A stretch of DNA of 9,628 bases from Candidatus Uhrbacteria bacterium RIFCSPLOWO2_02_FULL_48_12 (lineage in GTDB: Bacteria; Patescibacteriota; Patescibacteriia; GWA2-46-9). This document shows, piece by piece, positions 1 through 6,128 of the stretch. Each line of letters starts with the position of its first letter. Positions within the stretch are counted from its first letter, which is position 1. A program made the translations under genes and the position numbers. The notes under the pieces are model-generated. The model worked only from the letters and a program-made list of their open reading frames with translations, did not search any database and was not told the origin of the DNA. The stretch is from contig MGEP01000060.1 in assembly GCA_001791425.1 (NCBI GenBank), positions 1 to 9,628 on the forward strand. Direction: 5' to 3'.

Positions 1-1
1 A

Positions 2-331
2 GACTGGCCGAGCGGTCTTATTTGCGGCGACGATTTGACAGTGACGAATGTGGAGCGCATGAAAACAGCGGTTGAGCATCATAGCATTAACTCTATCATT
101 ATTAAACCAAACCAAATCGGTACGCTGACAGAAACGCTGACGGCCGTGCGGCAGGCGCGCGAATATGGCTGGAAAGTTATCGTTTCACACCGCAGCGGCG
201 AAACTGACGATGATTTTATTGCCGATTTGGCTTATGGTGTAGGCGCGGACGGGTTCAAGCTGGGCGCGCCAGCTCGCGGCGAGCGAGTGGCCAAGTTCAA
301 TCGTCTTTTGGCAATTGAGCAAGAATTATAA
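2..331 (+). CDS. eno: Enolase, C-terminal part (5' end outside window)
   Basis: Enolase interconverts 2-phosphoglycerate and phosphoenolpyruvate in glycolysis, in the cytoplasm. Frame 2 is open from the window edge and reads DWPSGLICGDDLTVTN, the conserved GDDL segment that carries a Mg2+-ligand Asp. It continues with IIIKPNQIGT, holding the catalytic Lys, then VSHRSGETDD, the His-Arg-Ser phosphate-binding loop, then FKLGAPARGERVAKFNRLL, with a second active-site Lys and the family C-terminus. About 109 residues are present, roughly the last quarter of a ~430-residue enzyme. No defect is visible, so the gene is cut only by the window. The TTG at 35 is internal and not a start. A convergent Nudix gene follows after 46 bp that contain only a weak CGCG-based inverted repeat and short T runs. 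Confidence 0.96.
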   Translation, partial: DWPSGLICGDDLTVTNVERMKTAVEHHSINSIIIKPNQIGTLTETLTAVRQAREYGWKVIVSHRSGETDDDFIADLAYGVGADGFKLGAPARGERVAKFNRLLAIEQEL

Positions 332-377
332 ATTCTTAGCGCGGTTACATTTTTAGCGGGTTGATCGCGTGAATTTT

Positions 378-929
378 TCAATCGTTAATCAGTTTCAAGT
401 GCAGGGCGGCTTTCATTAAAGCCGCCACAGATAGCCCATCAGTAATCTTTTTTTGTTTAATCATTTTGAGTGCGTCAGTAAATGGAATCACTGCGAGGCC
501 AGTAATGCCCTCGTCTTTTTGTTTGTGTGAGTTTGTTTGTTTGAGCCCCTTGGCAATGAAGACATAACACCACTGATTTGATATTCCATTCGCGGATTGA
601 AATTTGCCAATGCTGGTCCAGTATTTTGCCTTGAGCCCGGTTTCTTCCCAAAGCTCGCGCTTGGCGGCGGCCAAAAGCGGCTGTCCGTCACTGCCGCCCG
701 AGGGGATTTCCCATGACCATACCTTGGTGGGATAGCGGTACTGCCGCACTAGATAAATTTCTTTTTTGGTTGTGAGAGCGATGATCCATATTGATGGAGA
801 AGATTCCACCACACCGTAAGTGCCACGCTGGCCATTTGGCCGAATGACTTGATCCTCGCGCACGCGAATCCATTTGTTTTTATAGACTGTCCGCGAGCTA
901 AGTGTTTGCCAAGGTTTTTTTGGGGGCAT
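378..929 (-). CDS. Nudix hydrolase, ADP-ribose pyrophosphatase-like
   Basis: The protein probably cleaves a nucleoside diphosphate linked to another moiety, such as ADP-ribose or an ADP-sugar. The exact substrate cannot be read from sequence. From the chosen start it has 183 residues. It shows the QYRYP strand (63-67) typical of ADP-ribose pyrophosphatase relatives, EIPSGG (74-79), and the Nudix helix core RELWEETGL (91-99), with the metal-binding Glu pair E95/E96. The usual Glu seven residues before the REL motif is Gln83, and the G-to-E spacing is one residue shorter than the textbook box. The frame is open up to 1151, but the extra codons run through a hairpin cluster next to the tRNA and look non-coding. 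The Met at 929 gives MPPKKPWQTLSSRTVYKN, which starts just before the family core. The Met at 989 (20 more residues) is an alternative. Neither start has a convincing Shine-Dalgarno. Confidence 0.9.
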   Translation of the reverse strand: MPPKKPWQTLSSRTVYKNKWIRVREDQVIRPNGQRGTYGVVESSPSIWIIALTTKKEIYLVRQYRYPTKVWSWEIPSGGSDGQPLLAAAKRELWEETGLKAKYWTSIGKFQSANGISNQWCYVFIAKGLKQTNSHKQKDEGITGLAVIPFTDALKMIKQKKITDGLSVAALMKAALHLKLIND

Positions 930-1061
930 AAAAAATTGACTAAGAGCTTCAATTGTTTGTAAATAAGCAAAATGCTTTATTTCCGCCATGGAAAAATTTC
1001 CATTTCTCCGATCCTTTTTTGTTCTTTGTAAACCTCTGCAGTATTCTTGAATTAGTCCGAA

Positions 1062-1137
1062 CCCCAGTAGTAAAGCAAAGCTTACTACGGGGCACAGCGC
1101 ATTTCGCCCCGACGTAAGGTCGGGACGAGGAAGTCCC
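1062..1137. repeat. Intergenic hairpin cluster between Nudix gene and tRNA-Arg
   Basis: Two GC-rich stem-loops lie side by side. The first pairs CCCC-GTAGTAA-GC (from 1062) with GCTTACTAC-GGGG (ending 1092), with two single-base bulges and an AAA loop. The second pairs CCCGAC (1108-1113) with GTCGGG (1119-1124). GGGAC (1122-1126) can instead pair with GTCCC (1133-1137), so the last two folds exclude each other. No long T run follows on either strand. It could be a dispersed palindromic element, or a processing or 3'-end structure for the tRNA transcript read on the minus strand. Confidence 0.5.
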
Positions 1138-1153
1138 CCCGCCTGACTCAATT

Positions 1154-1225
1154 TGTCCCCACTAGGAATCGAACCTAGATTTTCTCCTTAGAAGGGAGGC
1201 GTTCTATCCTTTGAACTATAGGGAC
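1154..1225 (-). tRNA. tRNA-Arg (anticodon UCU)
   Basis: The minus strand folds into a full 72-nt cloverleaf. The acceptor GTCCCTA pairs with TGGGGAC and the discriminator is A. The D arm is GTTC-AAAGGATA-GAAC with the conserved GG in its loop. The anticodon loop CTTCTAA has anticodon TCT at 1192-1190, which reads AGA as arginine. The variable loop has 4 nt, and the T arm is CTAGG-TTCGATT-CCTAG. One C27-A43 mismatch sits at the top of the anticodon stem; the other four pairs are Watson-Crick. The CCA end is not encoded, so it must be added by CCA nucleotidyltransferase. It is flanked upstream by two palindromic repeats and xer, and downstream by the hairpin cluster and the Nudix gene. Confidence 0.95.
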
Positions 1226-1249
1226 ATATTAATTTTGGTGCGGGGTCCA

Positions 1250-1295
1250 TTGTCCGCCCGAGGCGGATCCGCCATGGGCGGAAACTACCGGGGGC
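1250..1295. repeat. Palindromic repeat, copy 1
   Basis: This 46-bp unit recurs at 1314-1359 with a single difference (C at 1288, T in copy 2). Its core is nested and nearly symmetric: CCGCCC, then the perfect palindrome GGCGGATCCGCC, then GGGCGG, separated by two-base spacers. It ends in GAAACTA-CGGGGGC. It can form a strong hairpin on either strand. Short GC palindromes of this flavour are frequent between genes in Parcubacteria-like genomes (recollection, not searched). Confidence 0.9.
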
Positions 1296-1313
1296 CATGT
1301 GTAACGGGGCAAG

Positions 1314-1359
1314 TTGTCCGCCCGAGGCGGATCCGCCATGGGCGGAAACTATCGGGGGC
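1314..1359. repeat. Palindromic repeat, copy 2
   Basis: Second direct copy of the 46-bp unit, 64 bp downstream and identical but for one base. The 18 bp between copies share only a short CGGGG-C stretch with the sequence before copy 1, so the duplicated block is a little longer than the palindrome. Both copies lie in the leader or upstream region of the leftward tRNA-Arg. Confidence 0.9.
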
Positions 1360-1371
1360 ATAATTACGGCT

Positions 1372-1377
1372 ATTATA
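1372..1377 (-). promoter_or_regulatory. Possible -10 box for tRNA-Arg transcription
   Basis: The minus strand reads TATAAT here, in an AT-rich stretch just after the xer stop. No convincing -35 or extended -10 is present. If used, the transcript would begin near 1365, run through both palindromic repeats and then enter the tRNA. Read-through from xer is the alternative. Confidence 0.25.
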
Positions 1378-1397
1378 TAGATATATTGTAGATTGGG

Positions 1398-2375
1398 CTA
1401 CCCCTTCTTTCTATTATGAAATGTTTTGTGCACCTCCCTCAAGTGCGGATCAGTGATGTGGGTATAGACTTGCGTGGTAGTGATTGAGGCGTGGCCAAGC
1501 AGGGCCTGCACTGAGCGGATGTCTGCCCCGCCCTGCAATAGGTCGGTGGCGTAGGAATGCCTAAGGGTGTGAGGACTTACTTTTTTAGTGATACCAGCCA
1601 CCTTAGCATATTTTTTGACAGTGCGTTCAATACTGCGCGGCGTCAGGGGCGCGCCGCCTTCTTTTTTCTCGCGCTCGGTTTGTTTTTTGCGGGCGCGGTC
1701 GTGGCGAATAAAAAGATAAGGAGAAACATCGCGGCGCAGAACCGTATAAGATTTTAATAGTTCGCGCGCGTCAGCAGACAAAAACACCACGCGTAATTTT
1801 CGGCCCTTGCCGCGCACGGTGAATTCCGTGAGCATATCTTTGGGCGGCTTTTCCAGGTTTATGTTTTCAATTTTTAGATTGGCGAGTTCTGAAACGCGTA
1901 GCCCGGTTGAAAAGAGCGTTCCCAAAATGGCTTGATCGCGTTTTTGGATAATTTCTGGCTCATCAATTTTGGTAGGCGCATTGAGGAGGCGCCTTAGATC
2001 GTCGCCATCTAAAAATTCAACTTGCCTCTCCGGCGTTTTCATGAGCTCAATTTTTTCTGCGGCGAGCGTTGGGACATCGCGCTTGGCGAGGTACTTCAGC
2101 CATGAGCGGATGGCAATCAAGTGATAATTTTGGGTATTTTTTTTAAGCGGCTCGCCCCTTGCATCGGTCAGGCGGTTCAGCCAAAGTCGGTATTGGCGGA
2201 TAAGCTCGGCGGTAATATGCCCGGGTTTGGTGGCGCGATGCTCACTTGCCCAGCCAGTAAATCGTTCAAGATAAAAGCGATAGTTTTGAATTGTCGCCCG
2301 AGAGCGATTTTTCTCTATCTCCAAGTGCTCCAGAAATTCATGGAGATATGTTTTGAGATTGAGACCAGTTTCCAT
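1398..2375 (-). CDS. Tyrosine recombinase, XerC/XerD type
   Basis: This site-specific recombinase cuts and rejoins DNA through a 3'-phosphotyrosine. Xer proteins resolve chromosome dimers at dif, and relatives act as integrases. The 325 residues fit the family (~300). The N-terminal SAM-like core-binding domain is about residues 5-105, with LEIEKNRSRATIQNYRFYL. The catalytic domain spans about 118-320 and holds the complete active site: R160 (STGLRVSELANL), K190 (RGKGRK), H269 and R272 (SPHTLRHSYATDLL), H295 (LLGHAS) and the nucleophile Y304 (TTTQVYTHI). An unusual lysine/arginine/glutamate-rich insertion lies at about 225-243. The start is supported by a promoter whose -10 lies 8 nt upstream. 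XerC and XerD cannot be told apart here. The nearby tRNA and repeats would allow an integrase role, but no other mobile genes are seen, so housekeeping Xer is preferred. Confidence 0.93.
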   Translation of the reverse strand: METGLNLKTYLHEFLEHLEIEKNRSRATIQNYRFYLERFTGWASEHRATKPGHITAELIRQYRLWLNRLTDARGEPLKKNTQNYHLIAIRSWLKYLAKRDVPTLAAEKIELMKTPERQVEFLDGDDLRRLLNAPTKIDEPEIIQKRDQAILGTLFSTGLRVSELANLKIENINLEKPPKDMLTEFTVRGKGRKLRVVFLSADARELLKSYTVLRRDVSPYLFIRHDRARKKQTEREKKEGGAPLTPRSIERTVKKYAKVAGITKKVSPHTLRHSYATDLLQGGADIRSVQALLGHASITTTQVYTHITDPHLREVHKTFHNRKKG

Positions 2376-2383
2376 ATTCTTTT

Positions 2384-2413
2384 ATTGTACGACACTTCCG
2401 TTAATTTTGCCAA
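2384..2413 (-). promoter_or_regulatory. Promoter of xer
   Basis: On the minus strand a -35 TTGGCA (2413-2408) is followed by an 18-bp spacer and a -10 TACAAT (2389-2384). Only 8 nt separate the -10 from the ATG, and they contain no Shine-Dalgarno. Transcription would start at or next to the start codon, giving a leaderless or nearly leaderless mRNA. It is divergent from the rpsO promoter, whose -35 begins 15 bp away. Confidence 0.6.
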
Positions 2414-2427
2414 TTGAATCCAGGTCA

Positions 2428-2456
2428 TTGACACTTGGAGCTTCTTTTGCTACACT
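2428..2456 (+). promoter_or_regulatory. Promoter of rpsO
   Basis: A perfect -35 TTGACA (2428-2433), a 17-bp spacer and a -10 TACACT (2451-2456) preceded by an extended TGC. The expected start is near 2463, leaving a leader of about 74 nt before rpsO. This is the best consensus promoter in the window, fitting a ribosomal protein gene. Confidence 0.8.
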
Positions 2457-2462
2457 CTTTTC

Positions 2463-2536
2463 ACCTTAAATAGTTAATCACGAACGCTTGGCACTCCCCG
2501 CGGGGCGGGGCCGCTCGGCGTGGCGCGGGAGAAAAT
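2463..2536 (+). promoter_or_regulatory. rpsO 5' leader with GC hairpin and ribosome binding site
   Basis: The first half is AT-rich. The second half holds a GC-rich fold: CCCCG (2496-2500) pairs with CGGGG (2506-2510), and CAC/GTG flanks (2492-2494 with 2520-2522) can close it. The Shine-Dalgarno GGGAG (2527-2531) ends 5 nt before the ATG and lies right after the fold. S15 represses its own mRNA in several bacteria by binding a structured leader, so this leader may serve that role. That is inference, as I see no specific match to a described S15 leader class. Confidence 0.45.
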
Positions 2537-2896
2537 ATGCTAGACAAAAAAATTAAGGAGCGGATCATTAAAAAATTCGCCATCCATGAAAATGATACTG
2601 GTTCGTCCGAAGTGCAGATTGCTATTTTAACTGAAGAGATTAGGCAGTTGACGGAACACTTAAAAACTCACAAAAAAGATTTTTCTTCGCGCCGCGGATT
2701 ATTGAAGAAAGTGGGCGAACGTCGGCGCTTGCTTCGTTATCTTGAACGGGAGAATCCAGACAGCTTTGAAAATTTAGTAAAACGCCTGAAGCTCAAAATC
2801 GCCAAGCGTTACGAGAAAAAGGAGCCGTTGGTTGATGAAATTCTGCCCGAGGAACCGCTGGCTTCAATCGTCGAAGAAACAGCGGAGGTTGAGTAG
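2537..2896 (+). CDS. rpsO: 30S ribosomal protein S15 with acidic C-terminal tail
   Basis: S15 binds the 16S rRNA central domain early in 30S assembly. The protein has 119 residues against the usual ~89. Residues 1-88 carry the family signature: HENDTGSSEVQIAILTEEI, then LTEHLKTHKKDFSSRRGLL, then KVGERRRLLRYLERENPDSF. The Thr-Gly-Ser and His-Lys-Asp/Ser-Arg-Arg segments are the rRNA-contacting residues of the family. About 25-30 extra residues at the end are Glu-rich (EILPEEPLASIVEETAEVE) and probably disordered. A strong promoter, a structured leader and a well-spaced GGGAG support the ATG. It is the first gene of the rightward rpsO-NYN-pnp cluster. Confidence 0.97.
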   Translation: MLDKKIKERIIKKFAIHENDTGSSEVQIAILTEEIRQLTEHLKTHKKDFSSRRGLLKKVGERRRLLRYLERENPDSFENLVKRLKLKIAKRYEKKEPLVDEILPEEPLASIVEETAEVE

Positions 2897-2903
2897 TGGT
2901 GTG

Positions 2904-3006
2904 CCCCCACTACTAGTTGAGCACTTTTTCTCTAACAACTCTTCTATGACACTGACCAATTCACAGCGAACAAAACATTCTGGTCTGGGCCGGACTAGTG
3001 TGGGGG
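2904..3006. repeat. ~103-bp element bounded by inverted repeats, between rpsO and NYN gene
   Basis: The left arm CCCCCAC-T-ACTAGT (2904-2917) is the inverse of the right arm ACTAGT-GTGGGGG (2994-3006), with one bulged base. The ~76 bp between have no strong hairpin of their own. The left arm starts 7 bp after the rpsO stop, and the right arm ends 1 bp before the NYN start codon. It resembles a small non-autonomous (MITE-like) element or a long-range RNA stem. No target-site duplication is obvious and there is no T run to make it a terminator. If it folds in mRNA it would cover the region where a ribosome would load on the NYN gene. Confidence 0.6.
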
Positions 3007-3007
3007 T

Positions 3008-3526
3008 ATGATCAAGAACAAAGAACAGCGCATCGGGGTTTTTGTTGATGTGGCCAACATGTATCACAGCGCCAAAAATCTTTATGGCGCGCGGGTGAAT
3101 TTTAAAGAGGTGTTAAAAGCGGCCGTGGACGGCCGCCGGCTGATTCGCGCCATTGCCTATGTTATTCAGTCTGGTTCCACCGAAGAGCAGACATTTTTTG
3201 AGGCCCTTGATAAATCAGGATTTGAAGTGAAGATGAAAGAACTGCAGGTGTTTGCCGGCGGCGTCAAAAAAGCAGACTGGGACATTGGCATTGCCGTTGA
3301 TGCTATCACCATTGCGCCAAAGCTGGACGTGGTGGTGCTGGTGACCGGCGACGGCGACTTTGTGCCCTTGGTGCAGTATCTGCAGTTTCAAGGACAGTTG
3401 GTTGAAGTGGCGGCTTTTGGCGAAACAACTTCCGCGCGGCTAAAAGAAGCCGCTGACGATGTCATTGATTTGAGCGCGAACAAGCGGCAGTTTTTGATTA
3501 ATCTGCGTAAGTCTGCTTCTTCATAA
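3008..3526 (+). CDS. NYN domain protein (LabA/DUF88-like, PIN-fold nuclease)
   Basis: NYN domains are PIN-like folds whose acidic residues bind metal; many members are RNases, and the true substrate here is unknown. The 172 residues form essentially one domain: GVFVDVANMYHSAKNLYG (10-27) with the first acidic residue D14 and N17, then KADWDIGIAVDAI (88-100) with D90, D92 and D98, then VVVLVTGDGDFVPLV (108-122) with D115 and D117, then EVAAFGETTSARLKEAADDVIDL near the end. All expected acidic positions are present. The ATG at 3008 is the only start compatible with the domain, because an in-frame stop lies 10 bp before it. The GGGGG just upstream is too close to act as a normal Shine-Dalgarno and belongs to the inverted repeat. 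Its place between rpsO and pnp suggests a role in RNA metabolism. Confidence 0.9.
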   Translation: MIKNKEQRIGVFVDVANMYHSAKNLYGARVNFKEVLKAAVDGRRLIRAIAYVIQSGSTEEQTFFEALDKSGFEVKMKELQVFAGGVKKADWDIGIAVDAITIAPKLDVVVLVTGDGDFVPLVQYLQFQGQLVEVAAFGETTSARLKEAADDVIDLSANKRQFLINLRKSASS

Positions 3527-3587
3527 TCATTAATAATTATTTAACGCTATTTACCTAAGTTGATTTTCATTTTGCCGTTGTTGGTAG

Positions 3588-3625
3588 CTATCTTTTCACC
3601 TCGCTTGGGCGGAGCGGCCAGATAG
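3588..3625 (+). promoter_or_regulatory. Hairpin in the pnp upstream region
   Basis: An outer stem CTATCT (3588-3593) with AGATAG (3620-3625) encloses a smaller stem with CGCT and AGCG. It lies 54 nt before the pnp start. In enterobacteria pnp mRNA has a 5' stem cut by RNase III and then used for PNPase autoregulation; a similar role here is only a suggestion. TATCTT at 3589 resembles a -10 box but has no good -35. Confidence 0.4.
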
Positions 3626-3666
3626 GTACTAGTGACGGCGGGTAATCAGCAGTTAGGCGGATGGCG

Positions 3667-3674
3667 AGAAAGGA
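3667..3674 (+). promoter_or_regulatory. Ribosome binding site that fixes the pnp start
   Basis: AGAAAGGA ends 5 nt before the ATG at 3680. It favours this start over the in-frame GTG at 3632, which has no such site and lies just after the upstream hairpin. Confidence 0.75.
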
Positions 3675-3679
3675 TTTTC

Positions 3680-5947
3680 ATGGACACGACAAATACAGCG
3701 TCGCCAATCAGGCGAGAGATTCAATGGGCTGGCCGGACTTTGGCCGTTGAGCTGGGGCGCCTAGCCCAGCAAACCAATGCTTCAGCCGTGGTGCAATATG
3801 GCGACACGGTCGTTTTGGCAACCGTGGTTTTAAGCAAAACAGTGAGAGACGGCATTGATTATTTCCCCTTGACCATTGATTACGAAGAACGGTTGTACGC
3901 CGCCGGCAAAATTAAGGGTTCGCGATTTATCAAACGCGAGGGTCGGCCGACTGACGAGGCCATTTTGTCCGGACGATTGGTAGATCGCTCCATTCGTCCG
4001 CTTTTTGACGAGCGCGTTAGAAACGACGTGCAGATTGTTTTAACCGTGCTTTCGTTTGATGGAGAAAATGATTCAGATATTCCGTCATTAGTGGCGGCCT
4101 CGTTAGCCCTAACCATTTCCGATATTCCATGGGCTGGGCCCATGGCCGGCATTCGCGTCGGCCGGATCAATGGCGAGTGGGTCTTGAACCCCACCTATGA
4201 AGCGCGCCAAAAGAGCGAGCTTGATTTAGTGGTGTCCGGCACGGCGGATAAAGTTTTGATGCTTGAGGCCGGAGCCAAAGAGATTCCGGAATCGGTGTTT
4301 TTGGAAGCCGTGCTTTTTGGGCAAAAGCATATGCGTCCGGTTTTAAATCTCATTTCTGAACTGTCGCGTGAGTACGGGCGCCCCAAGCTTGATACATCTG
4401 TATTTGCCGGTGAAGAGCTGGAATTAGAAGAGGAAGTGGCTAATAAAGTCAGAACATGGTCGGTGGAGCAATTGCATAATCGTTTTTTCAACGGCGCGCA
4501 GGTGACTAAGCACGCGCGTCAGGAGATTCTGGAGGATCTTAAATCCGAACTGGATCAGTTTTTGATGAAGGAACAGATAGGCAAAGAGAAGCGCAAAATT
4601 GCCCTGGATCTTTTTGAGGGTATTGTGGAGGATGAAGTTTCACGTTTGGTTATTGAGGAAGGCCGTCGGGCAGACGGGCGGGCACTGACAGAAATAAGGC
4701 CATTGTCAGTTGAGGTTGGCGTGTTGCCGCGCACCCATGGCTCGGCGCTATTCTCTCGCGGCGAGACACAGGTGCTTTCGGCCGTGACCTTGGGTTCTCC
4801 TGGTGATGAACAGCAATTAGACACCATGGAAGAAAGCGGCAAGAAGCGATACATGCATCATTATAATTTCCCGCCGTATTCAGTGGGCGAGGTGGGGAGA
4901 GTAGGCGCGCCCGGGCGCCGCGAGATCGGGCACGGGGCTTTGGCCGAAAAAGCGCTGTTGCCGGTACTGCCAAGCAAGGAAGAATTTCCTTACACGGTGA
5001 GAGTGGTTTCTGAAGTGTTGAGCTCAAACGGTTCTTCGTCAATGGCTTCCACTTGCGGCTCTACCTTGTCGTTAATGGATGCCGGTGTGCCGATCAAAAC
5101 GCCGATCGCCGGCATTGCCATGGGTCTGGCTTCCAATAACCAAGGCCGCTACAAAATTTTGACTGATCTTCAAGATCTGGAAGACGGCAAAGGAGGCATG
5201 GACTTCAAGGTGGCTGGTTCTAAAGACGGTATCACGGCCGTGCAGTTGGATACCAAGACGCACGGACTAAGTCAAGAGATAGTGGAAGAAACTTTGGCGG
5301 CCGCCAAAACCGCGCGTCTGAAAATTTTAGAAGAGATGACTAAAGTCATTACTGAACCGCGGTCGGAACTCTCGCCCTTTGCTCCGCGCATCGTTACCAT
5401 TCATATTAATCCAGAGCGCATTCGTGATGTTATCGGCCCGGGCGGAAAAGTGATCAATGAAATTATTGACAAGACCGGTGTCGCCTCCATTGATATTGAA
5501 CAGGACGGCACAGTTTTCATTTGTTCCGCCAGCAAAGAGGGTATGGACAAAGCGGTGGAATGGGTAAAGTCGCTGACGCGCGAAGTCGTAGTTGGAGAAA
5601 TTTATCAGGGAGTAGTCACGCGCCTCATGGATTTTGGCGCCTTTGTTGAAATTCTGCCCAAGCAAGAAGGGCTCGTTCATATTTCTGAACTCGCTCCTTA
5701 TCGTGTCAATCAAGTGAGCGATATCGTGAAGGTGGGTCAACCAGTCACCGTTAAGGTGATTGAGATAGACGACATGAATCGCATTAATTTGTCCATGAGG
5801 CAAGCCATGCCCGCCGAGTCGTTCCCGCCGCCGCCTCCGTTTTCTGACGCACCGCCCCATCGCGGCGATCGGCACGATGGACCGCCAAGGCCTCGCGGCC
5901 GAGGCGCTCCACATGACCGCCGGGGCGGACATCACCGTCAGTATTAA
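3680..5947 (+). CDS. pnp: Polyribonucleotide nucleotidyltransferase (PNPase)
   Basis: PNPase degrades RNA 3' to 5' with phosphate, releasing nucleoside diphosphates, and can run in reverse. It acts as a trimer in the cytoplasm. The 755 residues are laid out as in the family: first RNase PH domain (about 11-145, with FIKREGRPTDEAIL), a helical linker (about 230-320), the catalytic second RNase PH domain (about 330-550), KH (about 569-632, with GPGG at 586-589) and S1 (about 636-708, with DFGAFVEILPKQEGLVHISEL). Active-site features are intact: SNGSSSMAS around 449-457, and D502, D508 and K510 in the GGMDFKVAGS region, matching E. coli D486, D492 and K494. The C-terminal ~47 residues are rich in Pro, Arg, Gly and His and probably bind RNA or are disordered, which explains the length above the usual ~710. 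It lies downstream of rpsO, the common bacterial arrangement. Confidence 0.98.
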   Translation: MDTTNTASPIRREIQWAGRTLAVELGRLAQQTNASAVVQYGDTVVLATVVLSKTVRDGIDYFPLTIDYEERLYAAGKIKGSRFIKREGRPTDEAILSGRLVDRSIRPLFDERVRNDVQIVLTVLSFDGENDSDIPSLVAASLALTISDIPWAGPMAGIRVGRINGEWVLNPTYEARQKSELDLVVSGTADKVLMLEAGAKEIPESVFLEAVLFGQKHMRPVLNLISELSREYGRPKLDTSVFAGEELELEEEVANKVRTWSVEQLHNRFFNGAQVTKHARQEILEDLKSELDQFLMKEQIGKEKRKIALDLFEGIVEDEVSRLVIEEGRRADGRALTEIRPLSVEVGVLPRTHGSALFSRGETQVLSAVTLGSPGDEQQLDTMEESGKKRYMHHYNFPPYSVGEVGRVGAPGRREIGHGALAEKALLPVLPSKEEFPYTVRVVSEVLSSNGSSSMASTCGSTLSLMDAGVPIKTPIAGIAMGLASNNQGRYKILTDLQDLEDGKGGMDFKVAGSKDGITAVQLDTKTHGLSQEIVEETLAAAKTARLKILEEMTKVITEPRSELSPFAPRIVTIHINPERIRDVIGPGGKVINEIIDKTGVASIDIEQDGTVFICSASKEGMDKAVEWVKSLTREVVVGEIYQGVVTRLMDFGAFVEILPKQEGLVHISELAPYRVNQVSDIVKVGQPVTVKVIEIDDMNRINLSMRQAMPAESFPPPPPFSDAPPHRGDRHDGPPRPRGRGAPHDRRGGHHRQY

Positions 5948-5957
5948 GGCGCTAACA

Positions 5958-5981
5958 GGGTATCATATTTTAATATTACCC
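5958..5981 (+). other. Hairpin just after pnp
   Basis: GGGTA (5958-5962) and ATAT pair with ATAT and TACCC (5977-5981), with a two-base TC bulge and a TTTA loop. It begins 11 nt after the pnp stop. The T residues are in the loop and not behind the stem, so it is not a classic terminator; it may protect or mark the mRNA 3' end. Its right arm overlaps the next inverted repeat, so the two folds compete. Confidence 0.4.
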
Positions 5982-6128
5982 CGTCACCAATTTTATATGC
6001 CTATCGAGACGAAGCGCTTCGCCCACACTTTGGGATGGCCTATTCGGCCACGCGCTTCGGAGCGCTTGCAATAACCTGCCCCCCCTTCACTCTTTTACCG
6101 GCAAACAAGGGCAAAATTGGTGAGGGGT
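5978..6128. repeat. 151-bp inverted-repeat element with internal three-way-junction fold
   Basis: The left end ACCCC-g-TCACCAATTTT (5978-5994) and the right end AAAATTGGTGAGGGGT (6113-6128) are inverse copies, 16 paired bases with one bulge. Inside, CGAAGCGC (6010-6017) pairs with GCGCTTCG (6052-6059) and encloses two smaller hairpins: CCCA/TGGG (6022-6034) and GGCC/GGCC (6037-6049). The whole can fold as a branched structure on either strand. No coding potential is visible. It could be a small mobile palindromic element or part of the pnp 3' end. Confidence 0.55.

Noticed and set aside
930..1151. N-terminal extension of the Nudix frame up to 1151
   Set aside because: The added residues translate the hairpin cluster next to the tRNA, resemble no Nudix sequence, and start 3 bp from the tRNA 3' end. 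A Met right before the family core is available at 929.
2376..2427. Possible dif site next to the Xer gene
   Set aside because: The stretch contains short AT-rich pieces vaguely like a dif arm, but no two inverted 11-bp arms around a 6-8 bp centre. It is explained by the xer promoter.
2864..3067. 67-codon minus-strand frame over the rpsO-NYN inverted-repeat element
   Set aside because: It overlaps both flanking genes antisense and is explained by the repeat arms. No start signal is seen.
3632..3679. GTG start 16 codons upstream for pnp
   Set aside because: No ribosome binding site, whereas the ATG at 3680 has AGAAAGGA at ideal spacing and fits the family N-terminus.
5327..5935. 202-codon open frame on the minus strand inside pnp
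   Set aside because: It lies entirely opposite the KH/S1 part of a well-conserved gene and has no recognisable domain.
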